Below are positions 38,584 through 47,574 of a stretch of DNA of 64,000 bases, piece by piece. The first letter of the stretch is position 1. Every line of letters starts with the position of its first letter. The position numbers and the translations under genes were made by a program. Source of the DNA: Acidocella aromatica (GTDB lineage Bacteria > Pseudomonadota > Alphaproteobacteria > Acetobacterales > Acetobacteraceae); contig NZ_JACHFJ010000010.1 in assembly GCF_014201825.1 (NCBI RefSeq), positions 56,832 through 120,831 of the forward strand, in the 5' to 3' direction. The notes beneath the pieces are model-generated. The model was not told the DNA's origin. It saw nothing but the letters and a program-made list of their open reading frames with translations, and made no database searches.

Positions 38584-38605
38584 AAACTTACAGACGTTTT
38601 TGGGT

Positions 38606-38660
38606 GCCGCCCTTTTTTCAAAAAGGGCGGCGTTCTTCGCAGCTTTTTGAAAAAAGCTGC
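38606..38660. terminator. Two tandem hairpins between convergent WD40 gene and acs
   Basis: Hairpin 1: GCCGCCCTTTTT (38606-38617) with AAAAAGGGCGGC (38620-38631), two-base loop. Hairpin 2: GCAGCTTTTT (38639-38648) with AAAAAGCTGC (38651-38660), two-base loop. A/T tracts inside the stems let them work in either direction for the WD40 gene (+) and acs (-). Confidence 0.7.
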
Positions 38661-38679
38661 ACCAAAAACTTTTTAGACT

Positions 38680-40614
38680 TTAGCCTGCGCGGTTGCTTAC
38701 CAGATCCGTCACCACGCCCGGGTCGGCCAGGGTCGAGGTATCGCCCAGGCTGTCCGTCTCGTTGGCGGCGATCTTACGCAGAATGCGGCGCATGATCTTG
38801 CCCGAACGGGTCTTGGGCAGGCCCGGCGCCCACTGGATCACATCCGGCGCAGCGATCGGCCCGATCTCCTTGCGGACCCAGGTGATCAACTCCTTGCGCA
38901 GCGCCTCGGTTGGCTCCACGTCCGCCACCAGCGTCACATAAGCATAGATGCCCTGGCCCTTGATGTCGTGCGGGAAGCCTACCACGGCGGCCTCGGCCAC
39001 GGCCTCATGCGCCACCAGGGCGGACTCAACCTCCGCCGTGCCCATGCGATGGCCGGAGACATTGATCACATCGTCGACACGGCCGGTGATCCAGTAATAG
39101 CCATCGGCATCGCGGCGCGCGCCGTCGCCCGTAAAGTACAGCCCCTTGAAGGTGGAGAAATAGGTCTGCACGAAGCGGGCATGGTCGCCATATACGGTCC
39201 GCATCTGGCCGGGCCAGCTATCCGCGATGCAGAGATTGCCCTCCGTCTCGCCATGCAGCTCCTTGCCCTCGCCATCCACCAGCACCGGGCGCACACCGGG
39301 CAGCGGCAGGGTGGCCGAGCCGGGCTTGAGCGCCGTGGCGCCGGGCAGCGGGGAGATGAGGATGCCGCCGGTTTCCGTCTGCCACCACGTATCGACGATC
39401 GGGCAGCGATGCTCGCCCACCACGCGGTCGTACCAGTGCCAAGCCTCGGGGTTGATGGGCTCGCCCACCGAACCCAGGATGCGCAGCGATTTGCGGGAGG
39501 TCTTCTTCACCGGCTCCTCGCCATCGCGCATCAAGGAGCGGATGGCCGTGGGGGCGGTGTAGAAGATATTCACCTTGTGCTTGTCCACCACTTCCCAGAA
39601 GCGCGAGGTGGTGGGGTAGTTCGGCACACCCTCGAACATCAGCGTCGTGGCGCCGTTGGCCAGCGGGCCGTACACAATATAAGTGTGGCCGGTCACCCAG
39701 CCCACATCCGCCGTGCACCAGTAGATTTCGCCGGGATGGTAGTCGAACACATATTGATGCGTGAAGCTCGCCCACACCATGTAGCCGCCGGTAGTATGCA
39801 GCACGCCCTTCGGCTTGCCGGTGGAGCCGGAGGTGTAGAGGATGAACAGCGGGTCCTCGGCGTTCATTTCCACCGGCGTGTGCTTGGGCGAGGCTGCCTC
39901 CGTCACCTCGTGGTACCACACGTCGCGCCCGTGCTGCATGTCCACCTTGCCGCCGGTGAGCTGGGCCACGATCACGGTCTTCACGCTCGGGCAGGTTTTC
40001 AACGCCTCATCGGCATTGGTCTTCAGCGCCACCTTGCGCCCGCCACGGCGGCCCTCATCGGCGGTGATCAGCGCCACCGAGTTGCAGTCCTGGATTCGGT
40101 TGGCAAGGCTGTCCGGCGAGAAGCCGCCGAACACCACCGAGTGGACGGCGCCGATACGCGCGCAAGCCAGTAGCGCCACCGCGGCCTCCACCACCATCGG
40201 CAGGTACACGGTGACGACATCGCCCTTCTTCACGCCCTGGGCGGTCAGCGCATTGGCCAGGCGGCAGACCTTCTCGTGCAGCTCACGGTAGGTCACCTTG
40301 GTGGACATGCCCGGGTCGTCGCCCTCCCAGATGATCGCCACCTGATCCCCACGCTCGGCCAGGTGCCGGTCGAGGCAGTTTGCCGCCGCGTTCAACGTGC
40401 CGTCCTCGAACCATTTGATCGAGACGTCACCATGGAAGGACGTGTTCTTGATCTTTGTGGGGGCCTTGATCCAGTCGATGCGCTTGGCCTCCTTGGCCCA
40501 GAACGCCTCTGGCTCGGCCACCGCCTGCGCCGCCATCAGGTCGTATTTCTCCCGGCTAATCAGCGCATGGGCAGCGATTTCCGCTTTGATCGGCACGATA
40601 TCGACGTCGGACAT
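38680..40614 (-). CDS. acs: Acetyl-CoA synthetase (AMP-forming)
   Basis: A 644-residue enzyme activating acetate. It has the adenylate-forming motif [12 protein letters not shown], a WWQTETGG segment and the C-terminal [13 protein letters not shown] whose lysine is the usual acetylation site that controls activity. Full length compared with E. coli Acs (652). GGGGG precedes ATG 40614. It shares a 342-bp upstream gap with the divergent cold-shock gene. Confidence 0.95.
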   Translation of the reverse strand: MSDVDIVPIKAEIAAHALISREKYDLMAAQAVAEPEAFWAKEAKRIDWIKAPTKIKNTSFHGDVSIKWFEDGTLNAAANCLDRHLAERGDQVAIIWEGDDPGMSTKVTYRELHEKVCRLANALTAQGVKKGDVVTVYLPMVVEAAVALLACARIGAVHSVVFGGFSPDSLANRIQDCNSVALITADEGRRGGRKVALKTNADEALKTCPSVKTVIVAQLTGGKVDMQHGRDVWYHEVTEAASPKHTPVEMNAEDPLFILYTSGSTGKPKGVLHTTGGYMVWASFTHQYVFDYHPGEIYWCTADVGWVTGHTYIVYGPLANGATTLMFEGVPNYPTTSRFWEVVDKHKVNIFYTAPTAIRSLMRDGEEPVKKTSRKSLRILGSVGEPINPEAWHWYDRVVGEHRCPIVDTWWQTETGGILISPLPGATALKPGSATLPLPGVRPVLVDGEGKELHGETEGNLCIADSWPGQMRTVYGDHARFVQTYFSTFKGLYFTGDGARRDADGYYWITGRVDDVINVSGHRMGTAEVESALVAHEAVAEAAVVGFPHDIKGQGIYAYVTLVADVEPTEALRKELITWVRKEIGPIAAPDVIQWAPGLPKTRSGKIMRRILRKIAANETDSLGDTSTLADPGVVTDLVSNRAG

Positions 40615-40956
40615 TTTTACCCCCGTTATTGGTTCTTAGCTGTAGTTTATTATGTCAAAACTTCCGCAAAACCAAAAGAGTGATCCAATCTGAAACAAAC
40701 ATGTTCCATTAAAAGCCGCCAAAATTTATTGCGCTTGTGTGAATACCCCCTCCACCCGGCGGCAAAACCCGATGGAAAGACGAACAAATCGTTGACAGTA
40801 CCTCGTCTTTCTGTGCCAATTTTAACCTGCAATCGACTGCGGCTTGGCTTGAATACGCGCTCCCGGTGACTGGACGCAGGCAAGGCGGGCGCAACCCGGT
40901 TGTCCTCCGGGCTGGCGCGTCCGGGGTCAATTCTTAAGAGGAGCGACGAGGACGTA
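40615..40956. other. Intergenic region between acs and the cold-shock gene
   Basis: 342 bp holding the divergent promoters. TTGACA occurs at 40792-40797 on the plus strand, but no good -10 lies at 16-18 bases. The sequence from about 40800 to 40956 would be a long 5' leader of the cold-shock mRNA, a class known to fold as thermosensors. Confidence 0.4.
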
Positions 40957-41160
40957 ATGGCTACCGGTACCGTCAAGTGGTTCAACACCACCAAAGGCTT
41001 TGGGTTTATCGTGCCGCAGGATGGCGGCAAGGATGTGTTCGTGCATATCACGGCCGTGCAGGCGGCGGGCTTGCGCGGGCTGAACGAGGGGCAGAAGATC
41101 TCCTACGAAATCGCCATGGAGCGGGGCAAGGCCGCCGCCATCAATCTCAAGGCGGTCTGA
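40957..41160 (+). CDS. Cold-shock protein (CspA family)
   Basis: A 67-residue cold-shock domain: [16 protein letters not shown], then DVFVHITAV, the RNP1 and RNP2 RNA-binding motifs. These proteins melt RNA structure. ATG 40957 is preceded by GAGGAGCGACGAGGA. Length is normal for alphaproteobacterial Csp. A terminator follows. Confidence 0.95.
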   Translation: MATGTVKWFNTTKGFGFIVPQDGGKDVFVHITAVQAAGLRGLNEGQKISYEIAMERGKAAAINLKAV

Positions 41161-41187
41161 CGGACCGGCAAAACCGTTGAAAATCGG

Positions 41188-41216
41188 CAACGGGGCAGGC
41201 TTGGCCCCGTTGTTTT
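41188..41216 (+). terminator. Rho-independent terminator after cold-shock gene
   Basis: Nine-base stem CAACGGGGC (41188-41196) and GCCCCGTTG (41204-41212), followed by TTTT at 41213-41216. Confidence 0.85.
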
Positions 41217-41344
41217 CGTTTGCCTTCGTTTCGCTTCCCCGCTAGCCTCGTGGCGCGCCCGATAACTGCATCATAACCACGGGCGTACGGGGGCTTGCTG
41301 GTCTTCAAACCGGCTTATCCCGGATAAAAAAGACGAGGAAACGA

Positions 41345-43009
41345 ATGAAGGACTTCAGCGCGCAGTATATGGCGCTCAGCTTCACGCCCACAGCCGCGGG
41401 CGACATGCTGGATGCCGCGGTGCAACAATTCAGCCAGAAATACGCGATCGATTTTCTAGGCCGCCGGTATAAATATGCCGAGATCGGGGATCTCGCCAAC
41501 CGCGCCGCCGCGGGCTTGCAGAAACTCGGCGTGACCAAGGGGGTGAATGTGGGGCTCTGCCTGCCCAACACCCCTTATTCCATCATCATGTATTACGCCG
41601 TGCTCAAGGCCGGCGGCACGGTGGTGAATTTCAACCCGCTCTATACCGCACACGAAATGGAAATGATGGTGCGCGATTGCGGCGTGGACCTCATGGTTTC
41701 GCTCGATGCCGCACCGATCCAGGAGAAGGTCAGCCAGCTCGTCTCGCGGGGCCTGCTCAAGCGGGTCGTCATCTGCCGGCTGGCGGAGGCCCTGCCCGCG
41801 CTCAAGAGCCTGGCGCTGCAGCTGTTCCGCCGCAAGGATCTGGGCAAGGTTCCCCACCATGCGCCTTATGTCGAGTTTTCGCAGCTGCTGAAAGGCCCGG
41901 CCTGGCCCAGCCCGGTGGAGATCGACCCCGAGAAGGACATCGCGGTGCTGCAATTCACCGGCGGCACCACCGGCACGCCCAAGGCGGCGATGCTGACCCA
42001 CGCCAATGTCACGGTCAACGTACAGCAAGTGGCGGCGACGATGCCGAAGCTGGAGCGCGGAGCGGAGCGCGTGCTGGGCATGCTGCCGTTCTTCCATGTA
42101 TTCGCCATGACGGCGGTGATGAATCTCGGCCTGACCATTGGCGCCGAGCTGCTGCTGCTGCCCAAACCCGACCCGAAGCTGCTGATGCACACCATCTACA
42201 AACGCAGGCCGACCATCCTGCCCGGCGTGCCCACGCTCTTCACCGCCATCAGCAACGCCGCCGAAAAGGCCGGGCGCACAGATCTCAGCTTCATCAAATT
42301 CTGCGTCTCCGGCGGCGCGCCGCTCTCGGTGGAGGTGATGGAGCGCTTCGAGCATTTCTCCAAAAGCCGCATCCTGGAGGGCTACGGATTGAGCGAGACC
42401 TCGCCCGTGCTCACTCTCTCGCGGGAGGCGCTGGTGAAGCATGGCAGCGTCGGCCCCGCTTTGCCCGGCACCATCCTGGAAATCCGTGACCCGGCCCACC
42501 CGGAGACGGTGCTGCCGCAGGGCGAGCGCGGTGAGATCTGCGTGCGCGGGCCGCAGGTGATGCGGGGCTACTACAACAAGCCCGAAGAAACCGCCTACGT
42601 GTTTACCGACGGCATGTTCCGCACCGGCGATATCGGCTATCTCGACGAGGATGGCTATCTCTTCATCGTGGACCGCATCAAGGACGTGATCCTCTGCGGC
42701 GGGTTCAACGTGTATCCGCGCGTCATCGAGGAAGCCGCCTACCAGCACCCGGCGGTGCAGGATGCCATCGCCATCGGCATCCCCGATGCCTATCGCGGCC
42801 AGAGCCCCAAGCTCTATGTCGCGCTGCGGCCGGGCATGGAAGCAACGGGGGAGGAAATTCTAGCCTTCCTGCGCGGCAGGTTGAACCCGATCGAGACGCC
42901 AAAATCGGTGGAAATCCGCGAGAACCTGCCCAAGACCATGGTCGGCAAGCTCTCCAAGAAGGAGCTGGTGGCGGAGGAGGCCGCGAAGGCGCAAACCGGC
43001 GCGGCTTGA
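41345..43009 (+). CDS. Long-chain fatty acid--CoA ligase-like enzyme
   Basis: A 554-residue adenylate-forming enzyme. It has TGGTTGTPKAAMLTH (about residues 206-220), GYGLSETSPV, GYYNKPEET and a C-terminal DRIKDVILCGGFNVYP with the late lysine near PKTMVGKLSKKEL. This is the FadD-like layout that activates fatty acids as acyl-CoA. The chain length is not readable. GAGGAAACG lies upstream of ATG. It stands alone, with an 83-bp gap to the protease gene. Confidence 0.85.
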   Translation: MKDFSAQYMALSFTPTAAGDMLDAAVQQFSQKYAIDFLGRRYKYAEIGDLANRAAAGLQKLGVTKGVNVGLCLPNTPYSIIMYYAVLKAGGTVVNFNPLYTAHEMEMMVRDCGVDLMVSLDAAPIQEKVSQLVSRGLLKRVVICRLAEALPALKSLALQLFRRKDLGKVPHHAPYVEFSQLLKGPAWPSPVEIDPEKDIAVLQFTGGTTGTPKAAMLTHANVTVNVQQVAATMPKLERGAERVLGMLPFFHVFAMTAVMNLGLTIGAELLLLPKPDPKLLMHTIYKRRPTILPGVPTLFTAISNAAEKAGRTDLSFIKFCVSGGAPLSVEVMERFEHFSKSRILEGYGLSETSPVLTLSREALVKHGSVGPALPGTILEIRDPAHPETVLPQGERGEICVRGPQVMRGYYNKPEETAYVFTDGMFRTGDIGYLDEDGYLFIVDRIKDVILCGGFNVYPRVIEEAAYQHPAVQDAIAIGIPDAYRGQSPKLYVALRPGMEATGEEILAFLRGRLNPIETPKSVEIRENLPKTMVGKLSKKELVAEEAAKAQTGAA

Positions 43010-43092
43010 TCTCGGTCAATTGGCGGCGCGGGCGGCGGGATTATAGCTTGCTGTTATAAAAGGCGCCCGCGCGCCTCGCCGGGAGATAAATC

Positions 43093-45489
43093 TTGTCTGA
43101 CACGAGCCACCCCGCCCCCCTGCCGCCGGAGCGCCTGCGCCGCACCGCAGATCTCGCCAGCCTCGCCTTCCAGTCCACCGCCGAGCTGACGCCGTTCGAC
43201 GGCTTTACCGGGCAGGAGCGCGCGCTGGGCGCCGTGCGGCTGGGCAGCGCAATTGAGAAGCCAGGCTACAATTTGTTCGCCATCGGCCAGCCGGGCTTGG
43301 CCATGCAGCAGGCGGTGGAGACCATGCTGCGCGAAGCCTCCGCCGCGCGCGAGGCACCGCCCGACTGGGTGTACGTGAACAACTTCACCGAGCCGCACAA
43401 GCCGGTGGCGATCCGCCTGCCCGCTGGGCGCGCGGCGAAACTCGGCGACGCTCTGCGGGAGCTGATCGAGGATTTAAAGGCAACGCTGCCCGCGGCCTTC
43501 GAGAGCGAGGACTACCAGAAGCGCCGCGGCGCGATGGACGAGGCATTCCAGAAAAAGCAAGCTGCTTCCTTCAAGGAATTGAATGATAAAGCAGCGTTGC
43601 GCGGACTTGTGCTGCTGCGCACGCCGCTCGGCTTCGCCTTTGCCCCGGCGAAGAACGGACAGGTGGTCTCGCCCGATGAATTCCACAAATGGGACGAAGC
43701 GGCGCGGCTGAAGGTCGAGGAAGCCATGCACGAGATGGAGAAGGAGCTTGAGCATATCGTGCAGCAGATGCCCGCCTGGGAGAAGGCTCGGCGCGAGGAA
43801 GTCCGCAAACTCAACCGCGATACCGCAAACTTCGCCGTCGGCAGGCTGATCGACGAAACCAAGGCCAAATTCTCCGACCTGCCGCAGGTCCAAGCGCATT
43901 TCGAAGCCGTGCGCCGCGACCTTGTCGATAATGTCGGCATGTTCGTCGGCAAAAACGAAGGCGATGAGGGGCCGGTGCCCACCACCTTGCCCGGCGGACC
44001 GTTCGACCGTTACGACATCAACGTCTTCGTCGCCAACGACCCGGCCAATCGCGGCGTGCCGGTTGTACATGAACTGCACCCGACGCTTGGAAACCTCACC
44101 GGGCGCATCGAGTACCTTTCGATGCAGGGCGCGCTGGTCACGAATTTCAGGCTGATCAAGCCGGGCGCGCTGCACCGCGCCAATGGCGGCTATCTGCTGC
44201 TGGATGTGCGCGCCTTGCTCGCCGAACCGTTCAGCTGGACGGCGCTCAAACGCGTGCTCAAGCGCGGCGAGATCGTTATCGAGGATGCCAGCCACTTCCT
44301 TGGCCTTGCCAGCACGGTCACACTGGAGCCGGACCCGATCCCGCTCGACCTCAAGATCGTGCTGTTCGGCGAGCGCATCCTTTACTATCTGCTCGCGCAA
44401 TACGACCCAGAGATGACCGAGCATTTCAAAATCCTCGTCGATTTCGAGGATGATTTCGAACGCTCGCCGAAGAACGAGTCCGCCTATGCCAAGCTCATCG
44501 CCGCCATGGCGATGCACGACAAGCTCCGCCCCTTGCAACGCGAGGCGGTGGGGCTGGTAATCGAACAAGCCGCGCGGCTGGCCGATGATTCCGGGAAGCT
44601 GACGCTGGTGACGGACCAGATCCGCAACCTGATCGTGGAGGCGGACCATTGGGCGGCACAATCCTCGCGCAAGCAGATCGAACAGCAGGACGTGCAATAC
44701 GCGCTGGACCAGCAGATCTGGCGCGCCTCGCGCATCCGCGACCGCGATCAGGAGATGATCCTCGACAATATCGCGCTCATCGAGACCACCGGCCAGCATG
44801 TCGGGCAGATCAACGGCCTGAGCGTGATGGAGCTGGGCGGGTTCCGCTTCGGCCGGCCCACGCGCATCACCTGCCGCGTGCGCCCTGGCAGCGGCAATGT
44901 CATCGACATCGAGCGCGAGGTGAAGCTCGGCGGGCCGATCCATTCCAAGGGCGTGCTCATCCTCTCCGGCTTCCTCGCCGGGCGCTACGCGCTGGATGCG
45001 CCAATGTCCCTCTTCGCCAGCCTGGTGTTCGAGCAATCCTATGGCGGGGTGGAGGGCGACAGCGCCTCCTCGGCCGAGCTTTACACGCTGCTCTCCGCCC
45101 TGGCCGAGGCGCCGCTGCGCCAAGACATCGCGGTGACGGGCTCGATCAACCAGCACGGCGAGATCCAGGCGATTGGCGGGGTGAACGAGAAGATCGAAGG
45201 CTTCTTCGATATCTGCCGCAAGCGCGGGCTCACCGGCACGCAAGGCGTTGCCATCCCGGCGTCCAATGTGCGGCATCTGATGCTGCGTCAGGACGTGGTG
45301 GAGGCCTGCAAGGCCGGGCAATTCGCCATCTATCCCATCGCCACGGCGGATGAGGGCATCACTTTGCTCACCGGCCTCTCCGCCGAGGCTCTGAACAGCA
45401 AGGTGGAGCAGCGGCTGAAGGCGTTCGCCAAGATCCGCCAGCGCTTTGGCGAGGCTGAGACCAAGGCCAAGCCGGACGACACGCCATGA
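43093..45489 (+). CDS. Lon-family (LonB/YcbZ-like) protease
   Basis: A 798-residue protein with a central AAA-like region and a C-terminal S16 protease domain. The Ser-Lys dyad is Ser657 (GVEGDSASSAE) and Lys700 (GGVNEKIEGFF), 43 residues apart as in E. coli Lon. The N-terminal nucleotide site reads FAIGQPGLAMQQAV without the P-loop lysine, so ATP use is doubtful. The start is TTG 43093 with GGGAGA upstream. Its stop overlaps the next gene (ATGA). Confidence 0.85.
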   Translation: MSDTSHPAPLPPERLRRTADLASLAFQSTAELTPFDGFTGQERALGAVRLGSAIEKPGYNLFAIGQPGLAMQQAVETMLREASAAREAPPDWVYVNNFTEPHKPVAIRLPAGRAAKLGDALRELIEDLKATLPAAFESEDYQKRRGAMDEAFQKKQAASFKELNDKAALRGLVLLRTPLGFAFAPAKNGQVVSPDEFHKWDEAARLKVEEAMHEMEKELEHIVQQMPAWEKARREEVRKLNRDTANFAVGRLIDETKAKFSDLPQVQAHFEAVRRDLVDNVGMFVGKNEGDEGPVPTTLPGGPFDRYDINVFVANDPANRGVPVVHELHPTLGNLTGRIEYLSMQGALVTNFRLIKPGALHRANGGYLLLDVRALLAEPFSWTALKRVLKRGEIVIEDASHFLGLASTVTLEPDPIPLDLKIVLFGERILYYLLAQYDPEMTEHFKILVDFEDDFERSPKNESAYAKLIAAMAMHDKLRPLQREAVGLVIEQAARLADDSGKLTLVTDQIRNLIVEADHWAAQSSRKQIEQQDVQYALDQQIWRASRIRDRDQEMILDNIALIETTGQHVGQINGLSVMELGGFRFGRPTRITCRVRPGSGNVIDIEREVKLGGPIHSKGVLILSGFLAGRYALDAPMSLFASLVFEQSYGGVEGDSASSAELYTLLSALAEAPLRQDIAVTGSINQHGEIQAIGGVNEKIEGFFDICRKRGLTGTQGVAIPASNVRHLMLRQDVVEACKAGQFAIYPIATADEGITLLTGLSAEALNSKVEQRLKAFAKIRQRFGEAETKAKPDDTP

Positions 45490-46190
45490 CCACAAGGGGG
45501 AGCTTCAAGCGTGTGATCATCGACCTGCACCGCAGCGCCACCGACCAATCGGCCATCGCGCTGGCCAGCGAGTTGGCGGCGGCCATGGGGCTGGAGCTGT
45601 TCGGCCGCTTCATCCCCCCGCCCGGCCTCGCCAACCTCGCGCAACTGCCCTTCGCCCGCGAATTCCGCCCGATGGAGCGCGAATGGCGCCCGCTGGACCC
45701 AGAGCGCACGGCGCAGGAGCTGGAGCTGGCCGCCGCCGCCGCGCGCCGCCTGTTCCAGCGCGCCGCCGGGGCGGTGGCGCAGCGATTCGAGATCGTCGAG
45801 GACCAGACAGACGGGCTCCACCCGGAGGAGGACATCGCGGTGCTGCGCTATGCCGAATGCCTGGAGGAGTCCTGCGCTCTGGTGCTGGACGAAGCCCTGC
45901 GCAGCGCCGCGGCGGTGCTGATCGTGCCGGGCAATGTCAGGCCCCGGCGCGGCCCGGTCATCGCCCTAGCGGACTCGCCCGAAGACCCGGCGCTGGACGT
46001 GGCCGCCACCCTGGCCGAGGCCGCAGGCGAAACCGCGATGGGCTTAGACGTGCATGGCCGCGACCACGCCCCCGCGCCGCCCGGGGCGCGGCTCATCGTC
46101 ATCAGCCGCCACGCCCTGCCGGATGACGCCCTGCCGGCCCTGGCCACGCATAAGCGCGTGCCGGTGCTTGTGCTGCGGCGCCCGGTCTGA
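45486..46190 (+). CDS. Universal-stress-protein-like hypothetical protein
   Basis: A 234-residue soluble protein. The start FKRVIIDLHRSATDQSAIALASELAAAMG and the end VPVLVLRRP follow the USP fold, but the middle is Arg/Glu-rich and helical and no ATP-binding G-2x-G-9x-G motif is clear. It begins inside the lon stop (ATGA), so the two are translated together. The assignment is by fold resemblance only. Confidence 0.5.
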   Translation: MTTRGSFKRVIIDLHRSATDQSAIALASELAAAMGLELFGRFIPPPGLANLAQLPFAREFRPMEREWRPLDPERTAQELELAAAAARRLFQRAAGAVAQRFEIVEDQTDGLHPEEDIAVLRYAECLEESCALVLDEALRSAAAVLIVPGNVRPRRGPVIALADSPEDPALDVAATLAEAAGETAMGLDVHGRDHAPAPPGARLIVISRHALPDDALPALATHKRVPVLVLRRPV

Positions 46191-46235
46191 TCACAATTCT
46201 GGCATCGTGGCCCGGAAATTGGTATTAGGGGCACC

Positions 46236-46517
46236 ATGTCTCGTTATGCACGCTTCTTTTGCCTCGCGGCACTCGCCCTGCCCGTAGCGGCTCCAGCCCT
46301 TGCGCAATCATCGTACAGCCCAAGCTCGGGCGAGGTCTCTCACCAGTTCAGCTCCGGCGCCAACCGCGTCGGCCAGGGGGCGACCCAGATTGGCGAGGGC
46401 ATCAAGAACGGCGCGATCATGACCTGGGATGCCATGAAGAACAGCGCGCACGCCTTCGCCAACAGCTTCAGCGGTGACCAGTCCGACACGTCGCATTATA
46501 ATTCATCGGCGCAATAA
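46236..46517 (+). CDS. Small secreted hypothetical protein
   Basis: A 93-residue protein with a Sec signal peptide cleaved after about residue 23 (ALA-QS). The mature part is Ser/Gly-rich with an amphipathic stretch (GANRVGQGATQIGEGIKNGAIM). AGGGG precedes the ATG. No family recognised. It sits just before the pigment cluster but in its own transcription unit. Confidence 0.65.
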   Translation: MSRYARFFCLAALALPVAAPALAQSSYSPSSGEVSHQFSSGANRVGQGATQIGEGIKNGAIMTWDAMKNSAHAFANSFSGDQSDTSHYNSSAQ

Positions 46518-46610
46518 GTTTCCTCGAACAGCCCGGCCAAAACCTGTCAATCTCGTAATCATTCAGGCCATCGCCACCCGGCACGCGGGACCCGCCGCCT
46601 GGTCCGCGGC

Positions 46611-46638
46611 TTGCAACGCCGGGATGATCTGCTAGAAT
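46611..46638 (+). promoter_or_regulatory. Candidate sigma-70-like promoter for the pigment cluster
   Basis: TTGCAA at 46611-46616 and TAGAAT at 46633-46638, 16 bases apart, in the 211-bp gap before the ACP gene. The gap has no other obvious signal, and the first cluster gene begins 90 bases downstream. Confidence 0.35.
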
Positions 46639-46728
46639 TTTTATGAGACTGGAAGGGTTACTTGTGGAAATTGCTTTCGAAAACCGGCTTGCTACCTACG
46701 TGTTTCCGGTCACCGGAGCGCTGGTCAA

Positions 46729-47007
46729 ATGAGCATCACCGGCACCACACAGACAACCGATGAAGCCGAACTCGCCTGCCTGATCGTCGAGACCCTGAAC
46801 CTGGACGTGGCGGCGGATAGCATCGACCCCGAAACCCCTATCTATGGCGAGGGGCTGGGACTGGACTCTATCGACATGCTGGAGATCGCCCTCGTTGTGT
46901 CGCAGCGCTACGGCGTCAAACTGCGCGCGGACGATGAAAACAATGTCCAGATCTTCAAATCCCTGCGCAGCCTCAACCGCTTCATCCAGGACCACCGGGG
47001 CGCGTAA
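46729..47007 (+). CDS. Acyl carrier protein of aryl-polyene cluster
   Basis: A 92-residue acyl carrier protein. Ser47 in GLGLDSIDMLE is the phosphopantetheine site. It would carry the growing aryl-polyene chain. Gene order after it (COG4648-type membrane protein, ligase, dehydratase) copies the front of aryl-polyene clusters. Only one ACP gene is visible here, whereas E. coli-type clusters have two. GGAG lies about 10 bases upstream. Confidence 0.9.
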   Translation: MSITGTTQTTDEAELACLIVETLNLDVAADSIDPETPIYGEGLGLDSIDMLEIALVVSQRYGVKLRADDENNVQIFKSLRSLNRFIQDHRGA

Positions 47008-47574
47008 ATGCCGCCCCAGCCCGCCGCCCGCCCGCCTGCCCTGCCGTTACTGGCGATCATCGCCGTTCCCGTTCTGTTTCATCTCACCATCGTCTGGACC
47101 TCATCCACCCCGCTCACGCTGCGGCTTAACCCGGGGGCGCTGGCCAAGCTCGGCTTTGTCTCGGCGGCGGCGGTGATGCATTGGGGGCTGTATGCCAGCC
47201 TGCTCGCCACATTCGGGCTAACGCTGCGCCGCGGCCATGAGCCGCTCATCACCGGCATGGCGCGCCGCCTGCATGGCGATATCGCGGCCGAGCTGGTCAC
47301 CTACACCCGCAACGTCACCATCGCCTGGACGATGTTCTTCGCGATGCAGCTCGCGCTCTCGATTGGCCTGTTCTGCTTTGCCCCGCTGGTGGTGTGGTCG
47401 TTCTTCGTCAATGTCCTCGACATCCCGCTGGTGGTGACAATGTTCGCGGCAGAATACGCCATCAGGCTGCGCTGCTTGCGCAACCCGCCCCGGCATTCCC
47501 TGTCCATGATCTTCAACATGGTCGCCGATTCCGTGCGCGAGGCGCGGGAGCGCCCGGCCGGGCCTAGAAGCTGA
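47008..47574 (+). CDS. ACP-associated integral membrane protein (COG4648-like)
   Basis: A 188-residue protein with about four membrane helices (residues 10-30, 45-70, 100-125, 130-155). It begins at the base after the ACP stop and ends in a TGATG overlap with the ligase. Aryl-polyene clusters carry a membrane protein of this size between the ACP and the ligase; its exact job is unclear, perhaps anchoring the soluble enzymes at the membrane. Confidence 0.65.
   Translation: MPPQPAARPPALPLLAIIAVPVLFHLTIVWTSSTPLTLRLNPGALAKLGFVSAAAVMHWGLYASLLATFGLTLRRGHEPLITGMARRLHGDIAAELVTYTRNVTIAWTMFFAMQLALSIGLFCFAPLVVWSFFVNVLDIPLVVTMFAAEYAIRLRCLRNPPRHSLSMIFNMVADSVREARERPAGPRS

Noticed and set aside
40792..40830. 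TTGACA in the gap before the cold-shock gene as a sigma-70 promoter
   Set aside because: A consensus -35 is present but no acceptable -10 follows at 16-18 bases, so it is mentioned only as part of the intergenic region.
43474..45495. A 673-codon open frame on the minus strand opposite the Lon-like gene
   Set aside because: It mirrors the protease gene in a GC-rich genome where antisense frames stay open. The plus-strand product has the Ser-Lys protease dyad and AAA features; the minus-strand product is His/Arg/Gln-rich with no domain.
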